Below, one piece after another: positions 1 through 5,763 of a stretch of 7,580 nt of DNA; position 1 is the stretch's first letter; every line of letters begins with the position of its first letter. This DNA is from Victivallales bacterium (lineage in GTDB: Bacteria; Verrucomicrobiota; Lentisphaeria; Victivallales; JAADHT01). The notes under the pieces were generated by a model. That model did not search any database and was not told where the DNA came from. It worked only from the letters and a program-made list of their open reading frames with translations. A program made the position numbers and the translations under genes. The stretch is taken from positions 1 to 7,580 of the forward strand of contig JAFGFR010000342.1 in assembly GCA_016930955.1 (NCBI GenBank). The letters are read 5' to 3'.

Positions 1-75
1 AAGGAAGTACCATAGCGCCGCAGAAACAAGAGACAATAAAGAGCCGAAAAAGAGAATTTTCTGTTTTCTAGACAT
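1..75 (-). CDS. N-terminal fragment of a membrane-anchored protein, next to the secretin (partial)
   Basis: On the minus strand an ATG at 75 opens a frame that stays open to the window edge (25 codons). The peptide begins MSRKQKILFFGSLLSLVSAA and continues LWYFL: a short basic start followed by about 18 hydrophobic residues. This is typical of an inner-membrane anchor or an uncleaved signal, with no lipobox Cys visible. The ATG lies 14 bases after the secretin stop, and a GGGG-containing stretch sits 6 bases upstream as a possible ribosome binding site, so the two genes are very probably co-transcribed. Secretins are often followed by bitopic alignment proteins (PilN/PilO/PilP- or GspC/GspM-like), so an assembly-platform subunit is a reasonable inference. 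With 25 residues the family cannot be named. Confidence 0.6.
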   Translation of the reverse strand, partial: MSRKQKILFFGSLLSLVSAALWYFL

Positions 76-89
76 ATTCAGCCCCAGAA

Positions 90-1478
90 CTAGCGCTCCC
101 TGGGCGAAAGCTCCAAGATGCCGCCTCGCCAAGGGCTTTCCTCTTCAGTTTTTGGGTCGTCGGACTCGCTGCCTGATGATTCCTCTATCTCCTTCAGGAG
201 TTTACGTCGGTGCGGCGCGAGGTTAAGAGGGAATATCGTGGGCGACTTCTCGATTATCTCGGAAGCTTTCTGCATGTCGTCGGAAATCTTCTCCAGATCC
301 CGGGAGACCAAGCCTTCCGGCTGGCCGGGGGTGATAACATGCATCTTGAGGAAGAATATCAACTGCTTCTGCACGTTCGACTCGTCCAGCGCGGTGAAAA
401 GCTCGCCTATAAGCGGCAGGTCGCTAAGGTAGGGAGTACGCCTTTTCGTCACAAGCCTCTCGGTCGAGTAGAGCCCCCCGAGCATTATTATCTCCCCGTC
501 AAGCATCGAAAGCTCCGTGTTGATGTTCCTGATGGCTATCACGGGCGTGCTGACAGTTATCTCGTTCTGTGTGAACTGCTCGAAACGCACGACGGAAGTC
601 ACCTCTGGATTGACCTTGAGCTGCACCATGTCACGGTTTATGAGCATGGGTGTTACATTAAGCTTTACCCCGATACGCTTGTAGAAGGTCGATGTGGTCA
701 CGGAATTCCCGGTGACCTGGGTCTCCTGGATAGGCAAATCCTCCCCGGTGATTATGCTCGCGGTCGAGCCGAGATCGACAATGATGTTCGGCGCAGAAAG
801 TATCTTCGCGTCACGGGTGTTCTGCAGCCATCGGATGTAAAGGTTCAGATTCTTCATTATCCTGTCGGCGGTGGTCCCGGAGGAGTAGGGATAGAAGTTG
901 AACCCGCTGCCTTGGCCAGGCTGCAGGTTCTGCGCAGGCGCAGTCAGATTGAAGCCGAAGGTGCTGGTCGTGCCGTCGTCACTGTCAACTTTCCTGTACT
1001 CGACACGCACATCCCTCTCCGTCTTGGCCTCCAGGTACACCTCGATGATCTGCGCCTCGACCAGAAGCTGAGGGACGGGTATGTCCATCTTCTCCAACGC
1101 GGACCTCAGCTCATCGACCTTCGAGTCGAGATCATATATCACCACGAGATTCTTCTCGGTGACGGCCTCCACCGTGGCACCGCTGGAAACCACACTCTCC
1201 ATCGCGCTGACAAGGCTCTTGGCCTGTGCATAGCGGCAACGGTAGATGACTGTGGATTTGCCATCCTCCCCCTTGACTACCTCCACGTAGGGCGGCAGCG
1301 GCTCGCGGACAAGGCTCTCTATCCGCTCGGGGTCGCGGGGCGCGAAAAGCTCCTCAAGTTTGCTTATGACTGCCTGTTTGTTCTGTTCGCGCTCCTCCTC
1401 GGTAAGTACCTCGACCGGCTGCGACAACAGACGCATAGCGCCGAATGAAAAAGCCAAAATCAGTATAAGACGCATCAT
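90..1478 (-). CDS. Type II/III secretion system or type IV pilus secretin (short form)
   Basis: This encodes an outer-membrane secretin, the multimeric channel of type II/III secretion and type IV pilus machines. It has 462 residues. Residues 1-20 look like a signal peptide (MMRLILILAFSFGAM). Residues about 78-146 form one N1-type ring domain ending in the family-typical VEAQIIEV (140-147). Residues about 215-382 form the secretin core, with LSAPNIIVDLGSTASIITGE (227-246), the VKLNVTP strand (271-277), TPVIAIRNINTELSMLDGE (311-329) and the late signature TPYLSDLPLIGELF (348-361) before LIFFLKMHVITP. The tail, 385-462, is charged and rich in Glu and Ser. Most PilQ/GspD proteins have several N domains and more than 600 residues; this one has only one clear N domain. 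The start is at the first of two adjacent ATGs (1478 or 1475), and the Shine-Dalgarno is weak (GGATGATG). The secretin call is secure; which machine it serves is not visible. Confidence 0.93.
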   Translation of the reverse strand: MMRLILILAFSFGAMRLLSQPVEVLTEEEREQNKQAVISKLEELFAPRDPERIESLVREPLPPYVEVVKGEDGKSTVIYRCRYAQAKSLVSAMESVVSSGATVEAVTEKNLVVIYDLDSKVDELRSALEKMDIPVPQLLVEAQIIEVYLEAKTERDVRVEYRKVDSDDGTTSTFGFNLTAPAQNLQPGQGSGFNFYPYSSGTTADRIMKNLNLYIRWLQNTRDAKILSAPNIIVDLGSTASIITGEDLPIQETQVTGNSVTTSTFYKRIGVKLNVTPMLINRDMVQLKVNPEVTSVVRFEQFTQNEITVSTPVIAIRNINTELSMLDGEIIMLGGLYSTERLVTKRRTPYLSDLPLIGELFTALDESNVQKQLIFFLKMHVITPGQPEGLVSRDLEKISDDMQKASEIIEKSPTIFPLNLAPHRRKLLKEIEESSGSESDDPKTEEESPWRGGILELSPRER

Positions 1479-1528
1479 TTATCATCATCCGATCCGGGGG
1501 TTATCATATCTGCCATCCGGAAGAAAGA

Positions 1529-1557
1529 AGGATAACACCGCATCGGTCAGATGTCAA
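1529..1557 (-). promoter_or_regulatory. Sigma-70-type promoter of the secretin gene
   Basis: Read on the minus strand, a perfect -35 box TTGACA (plus 1552-1557) is followed after exactly 17 bases by TATCCT (plus 1529-1534), four of six to the TATAAT consensus. Transcription would start near 1522, leaving a leader of about 44 bases before the secretin ATG at 1478. The match rests on sequence alone. Confidence 0.55.
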
Positions 1558-1565
1558 ATCTTAAA

Positions 1566-1597
1566 GCCAATTTCAAGACTCCCCGTGGCCGCGCGGC
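1566..1597 (-). repeat. Copy A of a small interspersed repeat
   Basis: Read on the minus strand, these 32 bases match 3739-3770 (plus strand) at 26 positions. The first 14 bases (GCCGCGCGGCCACG) are identical, followed by a looser match ending in an AATTG core. In one shared reading frame both copies would encode AARPR-x-VL-x-L, with two of the differences synonymous. The start of the copy, read on the plus strand (1566-1579), is also repeated at 1837-1850. The alignment was made by eye. Confidence 0.6.
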
Positions 1598-1622
1598 CTG
1601 CCATTTTGGATGCGAGGCCACG
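1584..1622. other. GC-rich stem-loop in the intergenic region
   Basis: CGTGGCCGCGC (1584-1594) pairs with GCGAGGCCACG (1612-1622), ten of eleven bases matching, around a 17-base loop. Inside it lies a perfect 12-base palindrome, GGCCGCGCGGCC (1587-1598), that could fold alternatively. There is no T-tract after either side, so it is not a standard intrinsic terminator. It is more likely part of a palindromic intergenic repeat. Confidence 0.55.
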
Positions 1623-1800
1623 CCGATGCGGGAACGGGCATACCTGCCTGCTCTGTCCCGGCCGCCCCAGCATGGCATTCGCGCCAAAAGAGCTTGTCCG
1701 CAATATGATTTTGGGGTTTTACTTCTTGAATTAAATCTTCTATGGTGTATCTTTGCTCTTATTGTCAATAGCGTACATTTTCTACACATAGCAATCCCGG

Positions 1801-1830
1801 TCGTCAGTGATTGATTCGGATCAATATAAT
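1801..1830 (+). promoter_or_regulatory. Putative promoter with overlapping dyad upstream of the EEP-family gene
   Basis: A perfect -10 hexamer TATAAT lies at 1825-1830. The -35 region at the usual distance (TCGTCA or CGTCAG, about 1801-1807) is poor. Directly in the spacer and touching the -10 is a perfect inverted repeat, ATTGAT-TCGG-ATCAAT (1810-1825). A weak -35 with a dyad over the spacer is what a regulated promoter often looks like, but no regulator is known here. The leader to the start codon at 1975 would be about 138 bases. Confidence 0.4.
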
Positions 1831-1836
1831 ATGGGG

Positions 1837-1850
1837 GCCAATTTCAAAAC
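1837..1850 (-). repeat. Short related repeat piece (copy C)
   Basis: GCCAATTTCAAAAC on the plus strand matches GCCAATTTCAAGAC at 1566-1579 at 13 of 14 positions, in the same orientation. Read on the minus strand, the frame shared with copy A gives VLKLA, as in copy A. The piece is short, so chance cannot be excluded. Confidence 0.35.
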
Positions 1851-1974
1851 CGGAAATGCAAATGGCGGCAGAGGATAGGATTCGAATTCACGGACAGCCG
1901 GAGTTCATCCCGACAAGCAGGGACGAGACCCGTCAGGCCGGCCGGGCACAATTTGAAAGGCTAAGGCTCCCCAC

Positions 1975-2709
1975 ATGAAACTGCTGGTCTACAACATCGC
2001 ATACGGCACCGGATGCCCTAAAACCGTGTACAGCCATATACTCACCAGCCACAGATACATAAAGACATCCTCGGCCCACCTCGACAGGATCATCAACTTC
2101 ATCGAGGAGGAAAACCCGGACATACTCGGGCTCGTCGAGGTTGACATGGGATCATACAGGACAGGTTTCCTCAACCAGGTCGAGACCATCGCAAACCACC
2201 TCGATCATTTCCACTACTCCTCCGTCAAGTACCACGCGAAATCCATGGGACGCAGCATCCCAATAATCAGGATGCAAGGCAACGCCATCCTTACACGGCA
2301 AAGAGTCCCGAAAACAAACTTCCACTACTTCCCCGTGGGATTCAAGAGACTCATCATCGAACTCGACTTCAAGGGCATCAGCTTCTTCCTCGTTCACCTC
2401 GCCCTCCAGAAAAACATCCGACGCATCCAGCTCGAATTCCTCGCCGAACTCGCCTCTATGAGAGATAAAATCATCATTGCAGGCGACTTCAACGCCTTCA
2501 GGGGCAAGCAGGAGATCGAGTATCTGCAGAGGACACTGGGTTTGTCGAACCCAAACGTGGACTCCCGGCCGACCTTCCCCTCATGGAATCCCCGACGCGA
2601 GCTGGACTTCATTCTCGTCTCGAAAAATATTCGTGTATCGGATTTCCGCATACCCGAAGTAAGGTTCTCAGACCACCTGCCGATCATCTTGGAGTTCCAG
2701 GCAAAATGA
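1975..2709 (+). CDS. Endonuclease/exonuclease/phosphatase (EEP) family protein
   Basis: This is a 244-residue member of the metal-dependent EEP superfamily (DNase I, AP endonuclease and sphingomyelinase fold), whose members hydrolyse phosphodiester or phosphomonoester bonds. The full active-site set is visible in the expected order: Asn7 (VYNIAYGTG), Glu55 (GLVEVD, metal ligand), His141 (LVHLAL), Asp171 and Asn173 (AGDFNAF), Asp211 (ELDFILVS) and the terminal Ser-Asp-His at 232-234 (FSDHLPI). There is no signal peptide or membrane segment, so it is probably cytoplasmic. The substrate cannot be read from the sequence. AAGG at 1963-1966, 8 bases before the ATG, supports the start. The stop overlaps the rsmA start in ATGA, so the two are almost certainly translated from one mRNA. 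Confidence 0.92.
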   Translation: MKLLVYNIAYGTGCPKTVYSHILTSHRYIKTSSAHLDRIINFIEEENPDILGLVEVDMGSYRTGFLNQVETIANHLDHFHYSSVKYHAKSMGRSIPIIRMQGNAILTRQRVPKTNFHYFPVGFKRLIIELDFKGISFFLVHLALQKNIRRIQLEFLAELASMRDKIIIAGDFNAFRGKQEIEYLQRTLGLSNPNVDSRPTFPSWNPRRELDFILVSKNIRVSDFRIPEVRFSDHLPIILEFQAK

Positions 2710-3614
2710 ACAAGAGCGAGCTTTTGCGGATACTTGAAACCCTCTCCGTCAGGCCCGGGAAAAGGTTCGGGCAGAACTTCATGATCGATGCCAACCTCAT
2801 CGATTTCATCGTCAGGGCTGCCGATATTTGCCCAGGCGAGACCGTCGCCGAGATCGGCCCGGGCTGCGGCGCACTCACCCGAGGACTGCTCGATGCCGGC
2901 GCATCACTGGTCGCCATCGAGATAGACAAACGAATCGCCCAGTTCCTGGAGGAAAGCATCAAGCATCCCGACTTCCGCCTTGTCCGCGCAGACGCATGCA
3001 AAGTGGACCTCGATAAAATCTTGAACAATATCCACCAGGACAAGCCGGAACACTGTCAGGAGTGGAAATGCGTCGCAAACCTCCCGTACTCCATCAGCAC
3101 CCCATTCATCGCTAAGGTCCTCGACTCGCCCACACCACCTAAATTCATGCTGCTCCTCCTCCAGAAGGAGACGGCGCTCAGAATCACCGCCCGGGCGGGA
3201 AGCCGCGAATACGGCGCGATCTCTGTCCGCTCGCAAGTCCTGTATCACACCAAAATACTGCGCAACGTCCCCCCGGAGGTATTCTACCCCAAACCCGACG
3301 TGGAATCCGCGCTGGTGTCTTTCGACATAGTCCCCCACCCCCCCGGACGGCAGTTGATCGATACACTGACATCAATCGTCAGATCAGCATTCGCGCAGCG
3401 AAGAAAAATCATGATCAAAGCCGTATCAACAGCATTCGGGAAAGAAAAGACGGAGGAGGCATTCCATTCGCTCAAAATAAATAAACTCGCCAGGGCACAG
3501 GACCTGACCCCGGACACATACCTCAAACTCGCAATAAAACTTTGCCCCGGAAGTTTTATACGTGGAGGGCAACGTAAAACTATAACGTGCCGGCGACAGC
3601 CAACGGCCTGTTGA
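2706..3614 (+). CDS. rsmA: 16S rRNA (adenine1518-N6/adenine1519-N6)-dimethyltransferase
   Basis: RsmA/KsgA uses S-adenosylmethionine to dimethylate the two adjacent adenines in the 3'-terminal hairpin of 16S rRNA, a late step of small-subunit maturation. The 302-residue protein shows KRFGQNFMID (19-28), the SAM-binding loop EIGPGCGALT (49-58), the acidic residue in AIEID (70-74), RADA (95-98), the catalytic NLPYSIS motif (125-131), YPKPDVESALV (194-204) and AFAQRRK (228-234). The frame is open upstream to 2583, but the family start is the ATG at 2706. It forms ATGA with the stop of the preceding gene, so translational coupling is likely. E. coli KsgA has 273 residues; the last 22 or so residues here (CPGSFIRGG onwards) are a basic, Cys-containing tail beyond the conserved fold. 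Confidence 0.96.
   Translation: MNKSELLRILETLSVRPGKRFGQNFMIDANLIDFIVRAADICPGETVAEIGPGCGALTRGLLDAGASLVAIEIDKRIAQFLEESIKHPDFRLVRADACKVDLDKILNNIHQDKPEHCQEWKCVANLPYSISTPFIAKVLDSPTPPKFMLLLLQKETALRITARAGSREYGAISVRSQVLYHTKILRNVPPEVFYPKPDVESALVSFDIVPHPPGRQLIDTLTSIVRSAFAQRRKIMIKAVSTAFGKEKTEEAFHSLKINKLARAQDLTPDTYLKLAIKLCPGSFIRGGQRKTITCRRQPTAC
3552..3581 (+). other. Stem-loop in the 3' end of rsmA
   Basis: AGTTTTA (3552-3558) pairs with TAAAACT (3575-3581), and CGT pairs with ACG further in after a 2-base bulge, around an 8-base loop. It lies inside the extra C-terminal tail of rsmA and has no T-run behind it. It could be a 3' mRNA structure, but it is not a normal terminator. Confidence 0.3.
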
Positions 3615-3738
3615 AACCAAATCCATTTTTACACGGAGATAACGGAGGCGAGATCGGATTGCGAGTTGAACCAGCGCAAATCGTTAACCATTCACGTCGC
3701 CGCTATTGTCCACCGAAAGGATAATGAAAATATGGAGA

Positions 3739-3770
3739 GCCGCGCGGCCACGCAAAGTTTTGGAATTGCC
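3739..3770 (+). repeat. Copy B of a small interspersed repeat
   Basis: This 32-base stretch matches copy A (1566-1597, minus strand) at 26 of 32 positions, including 14 identical bases at the start (GCCGCGCGGCCACG). The two copies are about 2.1 kb apart in opposite orientation, one on each side of the EEP-rsmA operon. The best-matching frame encodes AARPRKVLEL here and AARPRGVLKL in copy A. Confidence 0.6.
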
Positions 3771-3844
3771 TCCCTCATATGCTCTTTCGTCAACCCGTCG
3801 ACCATGAACAGTGAACGGGCACTGGAATGTTATCGCGAAGATGT

Positions 3845-3873
3845 TTGCAATCCATGCCGATGCGTCCTATATT
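3845..3873 (+). promoter_or_regulatory. Sigma-70-type promoter of the YeeE-like gene
   Basis: TTGCAA (3845-3850, four of six) and TATATT (3868-3873, five of six) are separated by 17 bases. Initiation near 3880 gives a leader of about 55 bases to the ATG at 3935. It lies downstream of the alternative ATG at 3827, which argues for the shorter protein. Confidence 0.5.
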
Positions 3874-3934
3874 GTCGCTTTATGCGGGACGATATGGAAC
3901 ATTGGTCTGGAATTTCCAAGAAGGGCATGTGTTT

Positions 3935-4510
3935 ATGGATTTACGGCCTTTGGCGCTGGACGGGGATTATCGGATTATTGCCGGTGTGTTGCTCGGGATC
4001 GCCTTCGGTTTCCTGATGGTGAAGTCGGGGATAGCATGGCGCAAGACGATGATGGACCAGCTTTTTCTCAAGAACATCTCCTTCATGAAGACCTTTCTTG
4101 TCTCTGTGGCGGTAGGGTCTCTGCTTTTTCATTTTGCCGCCCGTGCCGGGCTGGTGAGCTTCCAGTTCAGGCCGATATTTTTCTGGGGAGCATTTATCGG
4201 GGGGCTGGTGACTGCGCTGGGACTGGCGCTTTGCGGCCAGATACCGGCCTCGACCGTGGCGGCCATGGGGTCGGGGAGGCTGTACGCCGTATGGGCGCTT
4301 CTGGGAATGCTTCTTGCGGTGCCGGTGGTCCATGTGGTCTCCGGGTTCTTGTCGCGCACGGTGTATCGTTGGCCGTCACCGTTCGAGTGCCCCGAGACAC
4401 TGCAGGGGTTTTTCAATGAGAGCATAGTGTACTGGGTCCCGGGGATTGCGTGTTTTATAGTTCTTTTTCTTGAGTTTGCACGCAGCGACTCCGAGGACAA
4501 TGCGCCCTGA
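3935..4510 (+). CDS. YeeE/YedE-like integral membrane protein
   Basis: This is a 191-residue hydrophobic protein with about five membrane segments (roughly 13-30, 52-68, 82-103, 116-136 and 165-183). The opening GVLLGIAFGFLMVKSG (17-32) and the segment GLALCGQIPASTVAAMGSGR (96-115) followed by a GM-containing helix resemble the YeeE/YedE (thiosulfate/sulfur transport) family. Characterised members take up sulfur compounds through conserved Cys residues. The typical CPGT-like motif reads IPAS here, with a Cys only at position 100, so transport chemistry may differ. The ATG at 3935 is chosen because GAAGGG (3920-3925) sits 9 bases upstream and the promoter lies just before it; the in-frame ATG at 3827 would add 36 residues without family character. 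yraN follows after 42 bases, possibly on the same transcript. The family assignment is moderate and the substrate unknown. Confidence 0.72.
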   Translation: MDLRPLALDGDYRIIAGVLLGIAFGFLMVKSGIAWRKTMMDQLFLKNISFMKTFLVSVAVGSLLFHFAARAGLVSFQFRPIFFWGAFIGGLVTALGLALCGQIPASTVAAMGSGRLYAVWALLGMLLAVPVVHVVSGFLSRTVYRWPSPFECPETLQGFFNESIVYWVPGIACFIVLFLEFARSDSEDNAP

Positions 4511-4552
4511 TGATCTGGCGGGAGTCAATGGCAGCAGACGAGGGTATGGGCG

Positions 4553-4972
4553 ATGCGTGACATCAAGAGGGCGAGGGGTGGTCATCTGAGGCTCGGCAGG
4601 CGGGGAGAGCGGATAGCCCGCGACTATCTTACGGAGAAGGGCTTCGAGATGCTTCTGAGGAACTACCGCGACAAGAGGGGTGAGATAGACATTATATGCA
4701 GGGAGGGGGATGTGTTGTGTTTTGTCGAGGTCAAGACCAGACGGTACGGCAGTGCGGGGCAACCGGCGGAAGGACTGTCACCCAGGCAGATGAGGCGGAT
4801 CTGCAACGCAGCGGAGAAGTATATTGCCGATGTCGGGCACCCGAGGGTGGTTTACCGGTTCGACCTGATAGAGGTGGTCGTGGACAACTGGGATGTGCGC
4901 GATCTGCGGCACTGGCGGGATCACTTCAGCCCTCGGGATCACTTCAGCCCGAGCGCGTCCTGCATATCGTAG
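4553..4972 (+). CDS. YraN family (UPF0102) protein, putative nuclease-fold
   Basis: This is a 139-residue YraN/UPF0102 protein. Members have a restriction-endonuclease-like fold and are widespread, but their cellular role is not established. The hallmark residues are present: GRRGE (15-19), a helix carrying LTEKGFEMLLRNYR, GEIDII (43-48, Asp46) and FVEVKTRR (57-64, Glu59-x-Lys61), which together form a PD-(D/E)xK-type site, then RFDLIEV (102-108). GAGGG at 4540-4544, 8 bases before the ATG, supports the start. The last 20 or so residues include RDHFSPRDHFSP, made by an 18-base tandem duplication. The final 34 bases overlap the end of dapB on the other strand. Confidence 0.92.
   Translation: MRDIKRARGGHLRLGRRGERIARDYLTEKGFEMLLRNYRDKRGEIDIICREGDVLCFVEVKTRRYGSAGQPAEGLSPRQMRRICNAAEKYIADVGHPRVVYRFDLIEVVVDNWDVRDLRHWRDHFSPRDHFSPSASCIS
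4916..4950. repeat. 18-base tandem duplication at the yraN/dapB junction
   Basis: CGGGATCACTTCAGCCC occurs at 4916-4932 and again at 4934-4950 without mismatch, separated by one base (period 18). In yraN it adds six residues in frame (RDHFSP twice). Read as dapB, the inner copy holds the final codons GLK and the stop, and the outer copy repeats them after the stop. Confidence 0.9.
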
Positions 4973-5742
4973 AGCCCCGGGGGCATTCCGGCCAGGAACC
5001 TGACCGCCTTCAACGAGCCGATGGCAAAAGTGTCCCGACTGGAGGCCTTGTGGGCGATCTCGATCCTTTCCCCGTCCGCGGCAAATATGACGACATGCTC
5101 GCCTACCACATCTCCGCCTCTTACGGCGTGTATGCCGATTTCCGAGGGTTTTCTTTCTCCGACCATTCCAGAGCGTCCGTTGACTGCTGCCTGCTGGTAG
5201 TTCGAGCCTCTGGCCTCCGCCGCCAGCTCGGCAAGCCTTACAGCGGTGCCGCTGGGGGAGTCCTTCTTCTTGTTGTGGTGCATCTCGACGATCTCGATGT
5301 TGTATTCCTCCCCGAGTGTCGCGGCGACCTTGCCGGCAAGATGGAAAAGCAGGTTGACACCTACGCTCATGTTGGGCGCGAAGAGGATTCTGGCGCCATT
5401 TTTCGCCAAGAGTGCAAGGCTCTGTCTTTTGTGTTCGTCCAGCCCGGTGGTGCCGATGACATAAGATACGCCGGCATCCGCTGCCGCCGCCGCATTGCCC
5501 ACGACATCCCCGGTGCTGAAGTCAATGACGGAGTCGGAACCAGGAAGCAAAGGAGACAGATCCGACCCGATTATCACGCCCGATGCCTCGAGCCCCGCTA
5601 CTGCCGAAGCATCCTTGCCGACGAAAGGGCTGTCCTTATGTTCCGTCGCCCCCGCCAGCATCATATCCGCGGCACTGTCAATGCAGTTGATGATTCTCCT
5701 GCCCATCCTCCCAGCGGCCCCCACAACAATTATCCTGAACAT
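4939..5742 (-). CDS. dapB: 4-hydroxy-tetrahydrodipicolinate reductase
   Basis: DapB reduces (4S)-4-hydroxy-2,3,4,5-tetrahydrodipicolinate with NAD(P)H, the second committed step of the diaminopimelate/lysine pathway in the cytoplasm. The 267-residue protein has normal family length. Residues 5-16 carry the nucleotide-binding GAAGRMGR loop. DFST (74-77) and GTTG (97-100) line the cofactor site. EMHHNKKKDSPSGTA (153-167) contains the catalytic His155, Lys159 and the substrate-binding Ser-Gly-Thr. GIHAVRGGDVVGEH (203-216) and the C-terminal GLYDMQDALGL are also typical. GGGAGG (plus 5749-5754), about 6 bases upstream, is a strong ribosome binding site for the ATG at 5742. It is divergent from recO and convergent with yraN. 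Confidence 0.97.
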   Translation of the reverse strand: MFRIIVVGAAGRMGRRIINCIDSAADMMLAGATEHKDSPFVGKDASAVAGLEASGVIIGSDLSPLLPGSDSVIDFSTGDVVGNAAAAADAGVSYVIGTTGLDEHKRQSLALLAKNGARILFAPNMSVGVNLLFHLAGKVAATLGEEYNIEIVEMHHNKKKDSPSGTAVRLAELAAEARGSNYQQAAVNGRSGMVGERKPSEIGIHAVRGGDVVGEHVVIFAADGERIEIAHKASSRDTFAIGSLKAVRFLAGMPPGLYDMQDALGLK

Positions 5743-5763
5743 ACGTTTCCTCCCGGCAAAGTG

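Larger units (their letters stand above)
1479..1974. other. Non-coding intergenic region between divergent secretin and EEP-family genes
   Basis: This 496-base spacer holds the secretin promoter on the left and a probable promoter of the EEP-family gene on the right. Between them are a GC-rich hairpin and repeat copies (listed separately), then an AT-rich stretch at about 1690-1800. Open frames of 80-87 codons exist on both strands (1547-1789 minus, 1551-1814 plus). They overlap each other, have no good ribosome binding site and show no recognisable domain, so I treat them as non-coding. The rest (1860-1960) shows nothing I can name. Confidence 0.6.
3615..3934. other. Non-coding region between rsmA and the YeeE-like gene
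   Basis: This 320-base spacer contains copy B of the repeat and a promoter (listed separately). A 26-codon mini-frame (3724-3804) runs through copy B, starting MKIWRAARPRKVLELPP. Its only Shine-Dalgarno (AAGGA) is 2 bases from the ATG, too close for good initiation. No intrinsic terminator for the rsmA operon is visible. One sequence similar to a DnaA box (TTGTCCACC, 3706-3714, seven of nine) is isolated. Confidence 0.5.

Noticed and set aside
210..1448. 412-codon plus-strand open frame
   Set aside because: It is antisense to the secretin, whose domain signatures are clear; it has no family features and is rich in His and Arg, as GC-rich shadow frames are.
1547..1814. Overlapping 80- and 87-codon frames on both strands
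   Set aside because: No ribosome binding site, no domain, and both run through a palindromic repeat. Kept only as part of the repeat discussion.
1871..1920. tRNA-like GATTCGAATTC sequence
   Set aside because: The T-arm stem does not pair on either strand and no acceptor or anticodon arm fits.
2583..2705. N-terminal extension of RsmA
   Set aside because: It lies wholly inside the EEP-family gene in another frame; the family start is ATG 2706.
3827..3934. Longer start for the YeeE-like protein
   Set aside because: The added 36 residues lie over the promoter and lack a ribosome binding site, whereas ATG 3935 has GAAGGG 9 bases upstream.
3615..3934. Replication origin at the skew switch
   Set aside because: Only one imperfect DnaA-box-like site, no AT-rich unwinding region and no dnaA or dnaN nearby.
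4528..4560. 10-residue mini-frame between the YeeE-like gene and yraN
   Set aside because: It overlaps the yraN start and is too short to support; probably chance.
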